From IMG/VR virus record IMGVR_UViG_3300042260_001010, positions 1 to 44,863 of that record: 44,863 nt of DNA; one strand, written 5' to 3'. The position numbers were made by a program, and so were the translations under genes. The stretch is from a virus. Of the stretch, positions 1 through 7,467 are shown piece after piece. The notes beneath the pieces were generated by a model that did not search any database, was not told the DNA's origin, and was given only the letters and a program-made list of their open reading frames with translations. The first letter of the stretch is position 1. Each line of letters opens with the position of its first letter.

Positions 1-510
1 GCCCAAAGCGGGCATCCCACCCATCCAGATGCCACGCTTGCGTGAGGCAGCAATCTTGTCGCGCACCCGTTCACCTGACAACTCACGCTCAAACTGCGCA
101 AAGGACAGCAGGATGTTGAGCGTCAAACGCCCCATGGATGTGGTGGTGTTGAAGGACTGGGTGACCGAGACAAAGGTCACCTTGTACTGATCAAACAGTT
201 CGACCAGTTTGGCAAAGTCGGCAAGCGACCGTGACAACCGATCGATCTTGTAGACCACGATGGTGTTCACCAAGCCCTTACGGACGTCTTCGAGCAGGCG
301 CTTAATGGCCGGGCGCTCAAGCGTGCCGCCGGAGAAGCCACCGTCGTCGTAGCGGTCCTTAAGCATCATCCAGCCCTCAGACTTTTGGCTGGCAATGTAA
401 TTGGCGCAGGCGTCGTGCTGGGCGTCCAGCGAGTTGAAGTTTTGGTCCAAGCCTTCTTCGGTGGACTTGCGCGTGTAGATCGCGCACAGGACTTTAGGGG
501 TGGCGGTCAT
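1..510 (-). CDS. Large serine recombinase / phage integrase (5' part, runs off left edge)
   Basis: Site-specific DNA recombinase of the resolvase/invertase superfamily, the likely integrase of this prophage. The visible part is the first 170 residues. The N-terminus reads MTATPKVLCAIYTRKSTEEG, so the YTRKS motif supplies the nucleophilic serine near residue 16. It continues with DGGFSGGTLERPAI, the catalytic-core signature VYKIDRLSRSLADF and FAQFERELSGERVRDKI. These match the resolvase catalytic domain and the start of the long E helix. The zinc-ribbon and coiled-coil DNA-binding part lies beyond position 1. The ATG (508-510) shares one base with the TGA of the upstream DUF2924 gene, so the two are translationally coupled. 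An attP site would be expected beyond the missing 3' end. Family assignment is firm; the integrase role is inferred from the prophage context. Confidence 0.93.
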   Translation of the reverse strand, partial: MTATPKVLCAIYTRKSTEEGLDQNFNSLDAQHDACANYIASQKSEGWMMLKDRYDDGGFSGGTLERPAIKRLLEDVRKGLVNTIVVYKIDRLSRSLADFAKLVELFDQYKVTFVSVTQSFNTTTSMGRLTLNILLSFAQFERELSGERVRDKIAASRKRGIWMGGMPALG

Positions 511-953
511 CAGATGCTCCTTCCAGCAGACATGCCAAAGAAGGTCCAGCCGTTTCGGTTTGTGCCGGTGATCACCATGGCAATGCGCGAGATGGACTTG
601 TAGCGCTGGCCCGCGTACTCAAAGTCGTCGACGTGCACCACAACCTCGTGGCGCTGGCCATCCCACTCACGAATCAGGCGGGTTCCGGCAAGGGGCCTGC
701 CGTCAGTTCGGCGGCGGCGCACATCCGGTTTGCCACCGTCGAGTTGTTCGCCCAGTTTCTCCAGGCGCTTGATGGTCTCGCGCCGCAGCCCGCCAAGGGC
801 CAACTCCTGGATCCGGTAAGCCAGACGCGTTTCAAGGAAGCGCCGGTTAAACGGCGGTGGTTCGGTCAGAAACATTTCCCGCCACATCTGCTTGAGATCC
901 GGGGTGGGCGAGGTCTTGAGGGCTGCAACGCGTGCAACGAGTGAGTCATTCAT
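510..953 (-). CDS. DUF2924 family protein
   Basis: 147 residues, beginning MNDSLVARVAALKTSPTPDL and ending in a basic, beta-rich half (REWDGQRHEVVVHVDDFEYAGQ is part of it). This layout is the one I associate with DUF2924 proteins, which commonly sit immediately upstream of large serine recombinases in proteobacterial prophages. Its biochemical role is not known to me. The fixed neighbourhood suggests an accessory of recombination, possibly directionality or DNA binding, but that is inference. The ATG at 953 lies inside the end of the preceding small gene (8-base overlap), and its stop overlaps the recombinase start by one base. The three genes therefore form one compact minus-strand operon. 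Confidence 0.8.
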   Translation of the reverse strand: MNDSLVARVAALKTSPTPDLKQMWREMFLTEPPPFNRRFLETRLAYRIQELALGGLRRETIKRLEKLGEQLDGGKPDVRRRRTDGRPLAGTRLIREWDGQRHEVVVHVDDFEYAGQRYKSISRIAMVITGTNRNGWTFFGMSAGRSI

Positions 954-1140
954 GGGAGTTGTCCTTGGTAGTCAAAACACCTGCATGAACGCTCTCTTCA
1001 GTACGGTTAGCAAGTTGAGCTTCGCGCTTTTGGCGGTCCAGAAGGCGAATTGCGCCCTGGGCCAGGATTGCGCCGATGACGGCCATCGGGCTTGGCTCGG
1101 CTGGCGTGGTTGGTGTTGGGGTGCGTTTTGGGGCGGTCAT
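946..1140 (-). CDS. Small hypothetical protein upstream of DUF2924/recombinase
   Basis: 64-residue protein with a Pro/Thr-rich start (MTAPKRTPTPTTPAEPSP), then a short hydrophobic stretch (MAVIGAILAQGAIRLL) and a charged tail. It has no domain I recognise. Support comes from position: it is the first gene of the minus-strand lysogeny operon, its last 8 bases overlap the DUF2924 start, and it is read toward the recombinase. No convincing ribosome-binding site precedes the ATG at 1140, so an internal start (Met19, near 1086) is possible. Small genes next to integrases are candidate recombination directionality factors, but nothing in this sequence shows a winged helix or other DNA-binding fold. 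Confidence 0.5.
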   Translation of the reverse strand: MTAPKRTPTPTTPAEPSPMAVIGAILAQGAIRLLDRQKREAQLANRTEESVHAGVLTTKDNSHE

Positions 1141-1213
1141 GTAGGTTCATACCGCCGCAGGGGGGTGTTTTTCTCAGGGCACTCGCTGTCGGACCGGCAC
1201 GTTTACACCCCAC

Positions 1214-1257
1214 TTGCACAATCTTTTGCCGTTGCGTTATAATGCAACGACGTAACG
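1214..1257 (+). promoter_or_regulatory. Promoter with overlapping inverted-repeat operator for the repressor/ImmA operon
   Basis: A -35 box TTGCAC (1214-1219) and a perfect -10 box TATAAT (1238-1243) are separated by 18 bp. The inverted repeat CGTTGC (1230-1235) / GCAACG (1244-1249) is centred on the -10 box, and a further TAACG (1253-1257) follows. A repressor bound there would block RNA polymerase, as expected for autoregulation by the XRE protein encoded just downstream. The role as operator is inference. Confidence 0.7.
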
Positions 1258-1269
1258 ACTAGGACTTTC

Positions 1270-1548
1270 ATGAACCCATTTGGCACCTATGTGCGCACCA
1301 AGCGAGAGGAAGTCGGCATGACGCTGACCGAATTCGCTCGGCAACTGGAGATCAGTCCCGCCTACTGGTCTCGCATCGAAACGGGGCGTGAAAACCCCCC
1401 GAAAGATGAACTGATCAAAAAAGCAGCAACCATCCTTGGCTTGAGCGAGGATGAGTTGTTCATTGAGGCATCCCGTCTGCCCCCCGACATGCAAGAGGAA
1501 GTCGCCGAGGTCGTTCGTCTGTATCGTTCCATCAACAAGAAACCGTAA
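1270..1548 (+). CDS. XRE-family helix-turn-helix repressor
   Basis: 92-residue protein with a single Cro/C1-type HTH. Residues about 6-60 (VRTKREEVGMTLTEFARQLE ... AYWSRIETGRENPPKDEL) match the classic five-helix DNA-binding domain, followed by a short acidic helix. It has no C-terminal peptidase or dimerisation domain like the lambda repressor. The gene follows a strong promoter and is 9 bases upstream of an ImmA-type protease gene. The pair resembles ImmR/ImmA and DdrO/IrrE pairs, in which the protease cleaves the repressor during DNA damage or signalling. It is therefore the best candidate for the prophage master repressor. AGGACTT before the ATG is an acceptable ribosome-binding site. Confidence 0.88.
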   Translation: MNPFGTYVRTKREEVGMTLTEFARQLEISPAYWSRIETGRENPPKDELIKKAATILGLSEDELFIEASRLPPDMQEEVAEVVRLYRSINKKP

Positions 1549-1557
1549 GACCCGCCT

Positions 1558-2370
1558 ATGCCAGCCCTCAAACTGCACTACCGACATAACCACCGTTATG
1601 AGCCTCACTACACCAACCATGGAGACATCGAAAGGGTGGCTACTGAGGTTCGGAAGCAACTGGGGCTTTCAGACCGGCGCGCACTGACCATCGCAGACAT
1701 TGCTGCGATCCAAGAACTCAATGTCAATGGCGTGGCATACGATGTTTGGCTAGACCTTGAACACCAGGTTCATGACGAACAAAAAAATCCGGTGTTTGGG
1801 GTCTTTGAGTTCACCCCAATACATTCGGTCGATGCCGTGTCGGTGAGCGTATCCCCAGCGGGCTCAGGCATGAGCGAAGAACTGCGCTTATCAACTTTGG
1901 CGCATGAGATGGGTCATGCGATTTTTGATGGTCCAGCGCTTGTGTCGCATCATCAGAATCAGCCGCTGGCGGATTTGAGGCAAGAAGGTACCGTTCGCGC
2001 ATTCAGACTGGTGACGGAAACACAAACCCAATTGCAAAAAGCCGACAACCTTCTGCCATCCCATATTCGATTTGCAGAACTTCGCGCCAATGAATTCATG
2101 GGCTCGCTCCTTGTGCCTCGAGAATTGTTGTGGGACGCGGTGATGGAAGAAGCGCCCAAGCACGCGCTTGAAATCCGTTACGGTGAAGACACTCTGTTTG
2201 CAGAGACACCCGACGGTGAAAAAAAGATCGTCTGGTCTGAAGTCACCTACGACATGGACTGTTGGACGTTTACACGCGTCTTGGCTCCGCACTTTGGGGT
2301 CAGTCCAGCATTCATTGAAGTGCGCATGATGCGCTACGGAATGATTCCGTCGGAGAACAAGGCCAACTGA
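1558..2370 (+). CDS. ImmA/IrrE family metallo-endopeptidase
   Basis: 270-residue zinc protease. The HExxH motif is HEMGH at residues 116-120, within LSTLAHEMGHAIFDG, where the two His bind zinc and Glu is catalytic. Downstream, RANEFMGSLLVPRELL (about residues 179-194) matches the third-ligand helix of the ImmA family (ExxAN-F-xxxLLMP type). In ICEBs1 and phage systems such proteases cut the cognate XRE repressor and trigger induction. The partner is the gene just upstream, on the same transcript. A terminator follows 20 bases after the stop. The family call is strong; the repressor target is inferred from adjacency. Confidence 0.88.
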   Translation: MPALKLHYRHNHRYEPHYTNHGDIERVATEVRKQLGLSDRRALTIADIAAIQELNVNGVAYDVWLDLEHQVHDEQKNPVFGVFEFTPIHSVDAVSVSVSPAGSGMSEELRLSTLAHEMGHAIFDGPALVSHHQNQPLADLRQEGTVRAFRLVTETQTQLQKADNLLPSHIRFAELRANEFMGSLLVPRELLWDAVMEEAPKHALEIRYGEDTLFAETPDGEKKIVWSEVTYDMDCWTFTRVLAPHFGVSPAFIEVRMMRYGMIPSENKAN

Positions 2371-2389
2371 ACCGGGCCGAACAACAGCG

Positions 2390-2412
2390 GGCACCTGCGG
2401 GTGCCTTTTCTT
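2390..2412 (+). terminator. Intrinsic terminator after immA-like gene
   Basis: Perfect stem GGCACC (2390-2395) / GGTGCC (2400-2405) with a TGCG loop, followed by TTTTCTT. It closes the repressor/protease operon. Confidence 0.8.
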
Positions 2413-2458
2413 GAACTGTATCGTTAACCATTGACTAAACGCGCAAAGGCAAAAGAAG

Positions 2459-3034
2459 ATGAAAAAACAAACCATTGACCAAACCTACCTCAATGCCGCG
2501 CTGGCTGCAGCGGCAACCCGGACTTACCGCCTCGCAGCCCGCCTGGGACTTCCCAGCGCGGACAGGGAAGACATGCAGCAAGAGTTGCTGCTTGACTTGC
2601 TTGAACGGGCTCCAGATTTTGATCCGCAACGCGCCTGCGCCAATACGTACACCGGCGTTGTCTCCCAGCACCGCGCCGTCGAGGTGCTCGATGCGCTGAT
2701 GAAGGACCGCGCGCGCATGTGCTTCTTCTCGGGAGGCAGTGAAGCGGCCAATGACGCGCAGATGGGTGAACCTGATCAGAACTTAGACGACACCGTGGTG
2801 CCCATGTGGGCTGACGAAAAAGATTTGATTGGTGACCACATGGCTTTGCTGGATCTGGATAAAGCCCGCAAGTACATGAACGATGAGCAACTCGATTTTT
2901 TCGATTTGCTTGATGCCCACCTCGACCTGTCCAGTGCATGCAAAGCCAGTGGCGTATCCAGTGCCACGTTTTATCGCCGCGTCAATGAAATGCAAATGCA
3001 CCTTCGAATGTTCGGTTTCAGGTTGGCGGCGTAA
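2459..3034 (+). CDS. Sigma-70-like (ECF-type) phage transcription factor
   Basis: 191 residues. The segment AARLGLPSADREDMQQELLL followed by DLLERAPDFDPQRA (about residues 25-60) resembles sigma region 2, in which a DxxQE helix binds core polymerase. The C-terminal helices (SSACKASGVSSATFYRRVNE, about residues 157-176) look like a region-4 helix-turn-helix. The middle is acidic and variable. The gene opens the early operon after a terminator, which suggests it redirects host polymerase or controls a phage gene class. A resolvase-like or generic HTH protein is the alternative. AGAAG lies just before the ATG at 2459. A weak TTGAAC-like box lies at 2414, but no good promoter is visible. Confidence 0.65.
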   Translation: MKKQTIDQTYLNAALAAAATRTYRLAARLGLPSADREDMQQELLLDLLERAPDFDPQRACANTYTGVVSQHRAVEVLDALMKDRARMCFFSGGSEAANDAQMGEPDQNLDDTVVPMWADEKDLIGDHMALLDLDKARKYMNDEQLDFFDLLDAHLDLSSACKASGVSSATFYRRVNEMQMHLRMFGFRLAA

Positions 3035-3214
3035 GCCCAATGCCACAGGCCAAAGTGGCCTGAGAAAAAACATGACCTCGACCAGTAAGAACCTACATAT
3101 CGCGTGAAAAGCAACGAGCAGTGAGCTCCGCCATCAGCGCGATTCCAAGAGACGGCAGCACCACCCAGTCGGGTTGTGCAAGCCAATTGATCAACACGCT
3201 GATGGAGCCTGCAA

Positions 3215-3637
3215 TTGTTAGCACCTACAAAATTTCTCGAAATCACCCAGGCCCACCTGGGCCTGCCACCAGACCCAATGCCGCTCGTGCAAGAGCGCAA
3301 GGTTTACGTACCCACTATTTCCTTGAGTGAGGCAAACCTGTGCGACTGGATTGCCAGTGCATCTGTGGGGCAAGCCATTCTTTATCACGAGGGCTTGTTA
3401 CTGCGGGATCGCTCTGAGATTAGCAGTGACCGCTCCACCAAAGAGCGCGCACGCATTCATGCCGTCGCGCGCAGAGCCTGGATCGCATGCGAATTCGGTC
3501 TCGTGCATCTTTTTAGCCAGCGTATTTCAGATAGCAACTACCGGTATCTGGCCATACGAACGAGCAGTTCCCTAAAGCCACCAGAAATTCGCGCTCGATT
3601 GCGCACCGCACAACCCGCCCCCCGTAAAGCCCATTGA
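3215..3637 (+). CDS. Phage protein of unknown function (early region)
   Basis: 140 residues, not recognised. The central part (VYVPTISLSEANLCDWIASA, then IHAVARRAWIACEFGLVHLF) has clear coding character and looks helical and globular. The C-terminus is basic (RARLRTAQPAPRKAH). I chose the TTG at 3215 because GGAG (3204-3207) lies 7 bases upstream. An in-frame ATG at 3278 has no ribosome-binding site. The stop is 13 bases before the next gene. The preceding 180 bases hold only a short hairpin (CAGGCCA 3046-3052 / TGGCCTG 3056-3062) and a doubtful overlapping reading frame. Confidence 0.65.
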   Translation: MLAPTKFLEITQAHLGLPPDPMPLVQERKVYVPTISLSEANLCDWIASASVGQAILYHEGLLLRDRSEISSDRSTKERARIHAVARRAWIACEFGLVHLFSQRISDSNYRYLAIRTSSSLKPPEIRARLRTAQPAPRKAH

Positions 3638-3650
3638 AAGAGAGATACAG

Positions 3651-4175
3651 ATGATCGCCACCCCCGCCATCCTGGACGAAATCGGCCAGCTTTCCATGGC
3701 AGAGCTTGATGCTTTGCCACTTGCTGAACTGGACCACCTGATCAGGCAGGTCAGTGAAGTTCGTGATACCGCTCGACACTACGAAGCGGCGCTGCACTCA
3801 ACGCTGAACAATCGTTTTGCACAACAGGCCCAGCAGCTTCGCCAAGAGGCTGGCAAGTCTACCGGCACGGTGCGCTTTGAGGTTGACGGCTACTTGGTCG
3901 TCGCCGATTTGCCCAAGCGCCCTGAATACAACCAGGTCAAGCTCAAAGAAGCCGTGGAAGCCCTGCGCAAGTGGGGAGAGGACCCAGAGAACTACGTCGG
4001 CATCGAGATCAAAGTTGCCGAGTCCAAGTACACCGCCTGGCCTCCTGGTATCCGAGATTTATTCGAGCCTGCACGCACGCTCAAAACCGGCAAACCCAGC
4101 TACAAGCTCGAGCAAATCAAGTCCGGCGTCATTCCCGACGCTGCCAACGACAGTCACTTTGGCGGGGGTGTTTGA
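3651..4175 (+). CDS. Conserved phage protein upstream of annealing ATPase
   Basis: 174 residues. The N-terminal half is a predicted coiled coil (about residues 15-70, rich in Leu, Gln and Ala). The C-terminal half carries TVRFEVDGYLVVADLPKRPE and ALRKWGEDPENYVGIEIKVA, and then a positively charged end. The family is unknown to me, but its place before a Sak4-like ATPase and a DUF669 protein is typical of phage recombination operons. AGAGAGATACAG precedes the ATG. The TGA overlaps the next ATG by one base, so the two are translationally coupled. Confidence 0.75.
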   Translation: MIATPAILDEIGQLSMAELDALPLAELDHLIRQVSEVRDTARHYEAALHSTLNNRFAQQAQQLRQEAGKSTGTVRFEVDGYLVVADLPKRPEYNQVKLKEAVEALRKWGEDPENYVGIEIKVAESKYTAWPPGIRDLFEPARTLKTGKPSYKLEQIKSGVIPDAANDSHFGGGV

Positions 4176-4969
4176 TGGCCATCTCACTTGCACAACTCAC
4201 CCGCGCCAATGCGCCCAAGCCACCCCGCATCCTGATTCACGGTGTTGCTGGGGTTGGTAAAACCACCTTCGCCGCAGAAGCCAACAATCCTGTGTTCGTC
4301 CAAACGGAAGACGGCCTAGGAACAATTCCGGCAGCCAACTTCCCACTGGCCCGCACGTTTGAAGAAGTGCTGGAGTCACTGGCTTCGCTCTACACCGAAG
4401 ACCATGACTTCAAAACCGTGGTCATTGACAGCGTTGACTGGCTCGAGCCCCTGGTCTGGGGCAAGGCCTGCCGCGACAACGGCTGGGGATCGATTGAAGA
4501 CGCCGGGTACGGCAAAGGCTACGTGGCCGCTTTGAGCCTATGGCGTCAGTACATCGACGGCCTGAACGCACTGCGTGACGACCGTGGCATGACCGTTGTG
4601 CAAATCGCGCACACCGACATCAAGCGTTTTGACTCGCCAGAGCACGACCCCTACGACCGGTACGTCATCAAGTTGCACACCCGCGCAGCGGCGCTGATGC
4701 AGGAGCACTCCGACATCGTGCTCTTTGCCAACTACCGCATCTCCACCGTGAAGGCCGATGTCGGCTTCAACAAAAAAGTAAACCGCGCCATGGGCTCGGG
4801 CGAGCGGGTGATTCACACCGCCGAGCGCCCAGCCTTTTTGGCCAAGAACCGCTATGGCCTGCCCGAGACCCTGCCACTGGACTGGCAGTCCTTTGCCCAG
4901 GCCATGCCCGATGTGATCAAGCCCATGTTGATCGCCAACCCAGTCACCCCCACCAACCCAACCACCTGA
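4175..4969 (+). CDS. Sak4-like / phage nucleotide-binding protein (RecA-fold ATPase)
   Basis: 264 residues. The Walker A motif is HGVAGVGKTTFA at about residues 24-35, and the Walker B is FKTVVIDSVDW at about residues 77-87. The fold matches the AAA_24 / phage NTP-binding family, which includes the Sak4 single-strand annealing recombinases of temperate phages. These promote homologous recombination with a phage SSB. The neighbours support a recombination role: a DUF669 protein and an exonuclease-like PD-(D/E)XK protein follow. The start is the ATG at 4175, which overlaps the previous stop. A longer upstream reading frame exists but lacks a start signal. Confidence 0.82.
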   Translation: MAISLAQLTRANAPKPPRILIHGVAGVGKTTFAAEANNPVFVQTEDGLGTIPAANFPLARTFEEVLESLASLYTEDHDFKTVVIDSVDWLEPLVWGKACRDNGWGSIEDAGYGKGYVAALSLWRQYIDGLNALRDDRGMTVVQIAHTDIKRFDSPEHDPYDRYVIKLHTRAAALMQEHSDIVLFANYRISTVKADVGFNKKVNRAMGSGERVIHTAERPAFLAKNRYGLPETLPLDWQSFAQAMPDVIKPMLIANPVTPTNPTT

Positions 4970-4991
4970 AATTGAAATAGGAGAAATCACC

Positions 4992-5504
4992 ATGGCTTCA
5001 TTCGGACAAACTTTCGACGCATCCTCCATCGAGCCCAGCAGCGGCTACGACGTTCTGCCACCCGGCAAATACCTGGCCCAAATCGTTGCGAGCGAAATGC
5101 GCGCAACCAAGGACGGCCTGGGTCAGTACCTCTACCTTGAGGTTGACGTCATAGAGGGGCAGTACGCAGGGCGCAAGCTCTTTGACCGCCTGAACCTCAT
5201 CAACGCAAATGCGGATGCCGTGCAAATCGCACAGCGCACGCTTTCCTCCATCTGCCGTGCCGTGGGCAAGTTGCAGGTCGGTAATTCCGAGCAATTGCAC
5301 CTCATCCCCTTGATCGCGGATGTGCGTGTGAGACCTCCGAAGGGCATGTACGGCGAGAGCAACTCGGTCCGCTACCTGCCACGCGGCGGCCAGGCTGCAA
5401 ACGCACCGACATTCAGCACCGGGCCTGCCAACCCCTCAGCGCGTCCGCCCGTGGCTACGGCAACGCCCGCTGCCAACGGACTGCCCTGGAAGCGTCAGGC
5501 CTAA
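4992..5504 (+). CDS. DUF669 family protein, candidate single-strand DNA-binding partner
   Basis: 170 residues. The N-terminal 110 residues (including YDVLPPGKYLAQIVASEM, then FDRLNLINANADAVQIAQRT and SSICRAVGKLQ) are diagnostic of DUF669. This family is usually next to phage annealing ATPases and is thought to act as an SSB-like or recombination accessory protein. The C-terminus is a low-complexity Ala/Pro/Thr tail ending LPWKRQA. AGGAG lies 7 bases before the ATG. The SSB role is inference from neighbourhood and from the OB-like beta pattern. Confidence 0.82.
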   Translation: MASFGQTFDASSIEPSSGYDVLPPGKYLAQIVASEMRATKDGLGQYLYLEVDVIEGQYAGRKLFDRLNLINANADAVQIAQRTLSSICRAVGKLQVGNSEQLHLIPLIADVRVRPPKGMYGESNSVRYLPRGGQAANAPTFSTGPANPSARPPVATATPAANGLPWKRQA

Positions 5505-5515
5505 GGTCCAACTGC

Positions 5516-5917
5516 ATGCACGAACACTTCACATTGCATCAAGGTACGCCCGAGGCGGTGCACCTGCCGGACTCAGCGCAGGGCTGTCGAGAACGGATGG
5601 CAGCGCTGCAAGGCGAGATTGCCTCCATCCGCATCCAGATTGCCACAACCGATATTCGGCGGCAGTCGGAGAAGAAGACGCTTGACGCTGCCTGGTTCCA
5701 CCGCGCCAAAACCGCACTGCGCTTAAAGCAGCAGGAGCTGGCGCAGGTGATGGCGCATCTTGCGACCTTTGATAAACGCGCAGCGCCCAAGCACCGTGAT
5801 GCTTTCAAGGACACCTTGATTGAAGTGGTGCGGGAAAACTGCAATGACCAGGAGTGGGCGGGCTTGGTGCAACGTGCACGCGACCTGCACGCCAGCCAGG
5901 GAGAAAACCATGGCTGA
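5516..5917 (+). CDS. Coiled-coil phage protein of unknown function
   Basis: 133 residues, not recognised. Residues about 25-85 form a long amphipathic helix or coiled coil rich in Arg, Gln, Leu and Ala (ERMAALQGEIASIRIQIATT ... LRLKQQELAQVMAHLATF). A mixed C-terminal part follows. Its end overlaps the nuclease gene by 8 bases. The context (between the DUF669 gene and a PD-(D/E)XK gene) suggests a recombination or replication accessory, but nothing in the sequence fixes a function. Confidence 0.72.
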   Translation: MHEHFTLHQGTPEAVHLPDSAQGCRERMAALQGEIASIRIQIATTDIRRQSEKKTLDAAWFHRAKTALRLKQQELAQVMAHLATFDKRAAPKHRDAFKDTLIEVVRENCNDQEWAGLVQRARDLHASQGENHG

Positions 5918-6875
5918 ACTGCCCGCCATCACCAGCCTCACCCGCGAGGCGATCTTCTCTGGTTATGAAGCGGATGCCAGTAACGGGTTTCGCAGCCACC
6001 TTGGCGCGTCCCTCATCGGCAAGGAGTGCGAGCGAGCGCTTTGGTACGACTTTCGGTGGGTGACGCGCAGCAAGCACCCAGGACGGTTGTTGCGCTTATT
6101 TGAAACCGGCCAACTCGAGGAAGCACGTCTGGTGCTCAACCTGCGGCGCACCGGCGCGACCGTACTCGAAGTTGATCCCGAGACCGGGCGTCAGTTTCGG
6201 GTGCAGGCCCATGGCGGCCACTTTGGGGGCTCGCTTGACGGTCTTGCCATCAATTTGCTTGAAGCACCCAAAGCCTGGCATGTGCTGGAGTTCAAGACGC
6301 ACTCCAACAAGAGCTTTGGCGATCTGGTGGCCAAGAAGGTGCGCGAGTCCAAGCCGCAGCACTTTGCCCAGATGCAAATCTACATGCACCTGATGGGCAT
6401 TACCCGAGCGATGTACTTGGCTGTGAACAAGGACACCGATGACCTGTATGTCGAACGCGTGGAGGCAGATGTCACTTATGCGGAACTTCTTCTGGAAAAA
6501 GCCCGGCGAATCATCTTCGCCCAAACTCCACTGCCACGCATCAGCGAGGAGCCCAGTTGGTATCAGTGCCGCATGTGTGACCACGCACCGGTTTGCCATG
6601 CAAGCGGCAACAGCGTGGTGGCACCTGCGATCAATTGCCGTACTTGCCTGCACTCAACACCCGTGGATGGTGGTTGGCATTGCGACCGGCATCAAAAACG
6701 CCTGACCGAAGTAGATCAGCGCACTGGCTGTGAGCAGCACCTGTATTTGCCGCCACTTGTCCCTGCGACGCAAGTCGATGCAGGTGACGACTGGGTTGAC
6801 TACGAATTTACCAACGGTATTCGATGGCGCGATGCCGGTTTGAACAAGCACGCGGAAGGCGGACATGGCCAATAG
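5910..6875 (+). CDS. PD-(D/E)XK superfamily nuclease with C-terminal cysteine cluster
   Basis: 321 residues. The catalytic pattern is visible: GGSLDG supplies Asp110, and LEFKT supplies Glu127 and Lys129, followed by the QMQIYMHLMG helix (about residues 154-163), as in RecB/Cas4-like nucleases. A cysteine cluster (Cys220, Cys223, Cys229 and further Cys near 249-252) may bind an Fe-S cluster or zinc, as in Cas4/AddB-type proteins. It probably resects DNA ends for the annealing ATPase upstream. The ATG at 5910 is preceded by GGGAGAAAACC. A longer frame upstream lacks a start signal. The 3' end overlaps the inserted HNH gene by 11 bases. Confidence 0.85.
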   Translation: MAELPAITSLTREAIFSGYEADASNGFRSHLGASLIGKECERALWYDFRWVTRSKHPGRLLRLFETGQLEEARLVLNLRRTGATVLEVDPETGRQFRVQAHGGHFGGSLDGLAINLLEAPKAWHVLEFKTHSNKSFGDLVAKKVRESKPQHFAQMQIYMHLMGITRAMYLAVNKDTDDLYVERVEADVTYAELLLEKARRIIFAQTPLPRISEEPSWYQCRMCDHAPVCHASGNSVVAPAINCRTCLHSTPVDGGWHCDRHQKRLTEVDQRTGCEQHLYLPPLVPATQVDAGDDWVDYEFTNGIRWRDAGLNKHAEGGHGQ

Positions 6876-7467
6876 ATGTGACCTGACAGATTTTCGTGCT
6901 GGACGATTGCTCGTTCTCGGCGACAGCGGAAACCGTGCCAAGAGCGGCGACATCTTATGGGTCTGTATGTGCGACTGCGGAAATCTTCACTTGGCAGTTA
7001 AAGGCAACTTAAGGGCCCGTTCGGTTCAGTCCTGCGGTTGCTTGGCGCGCGAGTTGTCGTCACTGCGAATGCGCAGCGCAGCCAGGCCTGCCCAAAGGTG
7101 TCGACACGAGGGCTGCGAGCAAACGACTGAAAAAGGCGGTCTTGGCTATTGCGGGATGCATGCGCAGAGGCTGCGCAGATGGGGCGATCCTGCCTACGTG
7201 ACGCCAGAGGAAATTCGGCGGACCAATAACCGCGAGGCCCAGCGCCAGCGTTTTTCAACTGTCAAGCCATCGACCTACAGAAAACTCTTCGGCCGCCACG
7301 AGCACCGCGTCGTGGCGCAAAACATGTTGGGAAGGCCCTTGCGCAGTGACGAGCATGTCCATCACCTGGACGAGAACAAACACAACAACGCACCTGAAAA
7401 CCTCGCTGTCATGTCGGCCAGAGAACACCTGGCCCTGCATGCAAAGCAAAGGAGAAATGAAAAATGA
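6865..7467 (+). CDS. HNH endonuclease (homing-type) inserted between nuclease and helicase genes
   Basis: 200 residues. The N-terminus holds a zinc-knuckle-like CxCxN...SCGCL motif (CMCDCGN about residues 34-40, SCGCL about 56-60), typical of phage free-standing HNH enzymes. A second Cys/His group (CRHEGCEQ ... YCGMH) lies in the middle. The C-terminal HNH motif is EHVHHLDENKHNNAPENLAV, in which paired His, Asp/Glu and Asn coordinate metal. The gene overlaps its upstream neighbour by 11 bases and its downstream neighbour by 4 (ATGA). This suits a selfish element fitted into an operon without polarity. Its target is unknown. Confidence 0.85.
   Translation: MANRCDLTDFRAGRLLVLGDSGNRAKSGDILWVCMCDCGNLHLAVKGNLRARSVQSCGCLARELSSLRMRSAARPAQRCRHEGCEQTTEKGGLGYCGMHAQRLRRWGDPAYVTPEEIRRTNNREAQRQRFSTVKPSTYRKLFGRHEHRVVAQNMLGRPLRSDEHVHHLDENKHNNAPENLAVMSAREHLALHAKQRRNEK

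Noticed and set aside
3046-3062. CAGGCCA/TGGCCTG hairpin as a terminator
   Set aside because: It is followed by an A-rich, not a T-rich, stretch on the plus strand, and the minus strand has no gene ending there.
3121-3330. 69-codon plus-strand frame starting at GTG 3121
   Set aside because: Overlaps the better supported TTG-started gene at 3215; Pro/Arg-rich second half and no ribosome-binding site.
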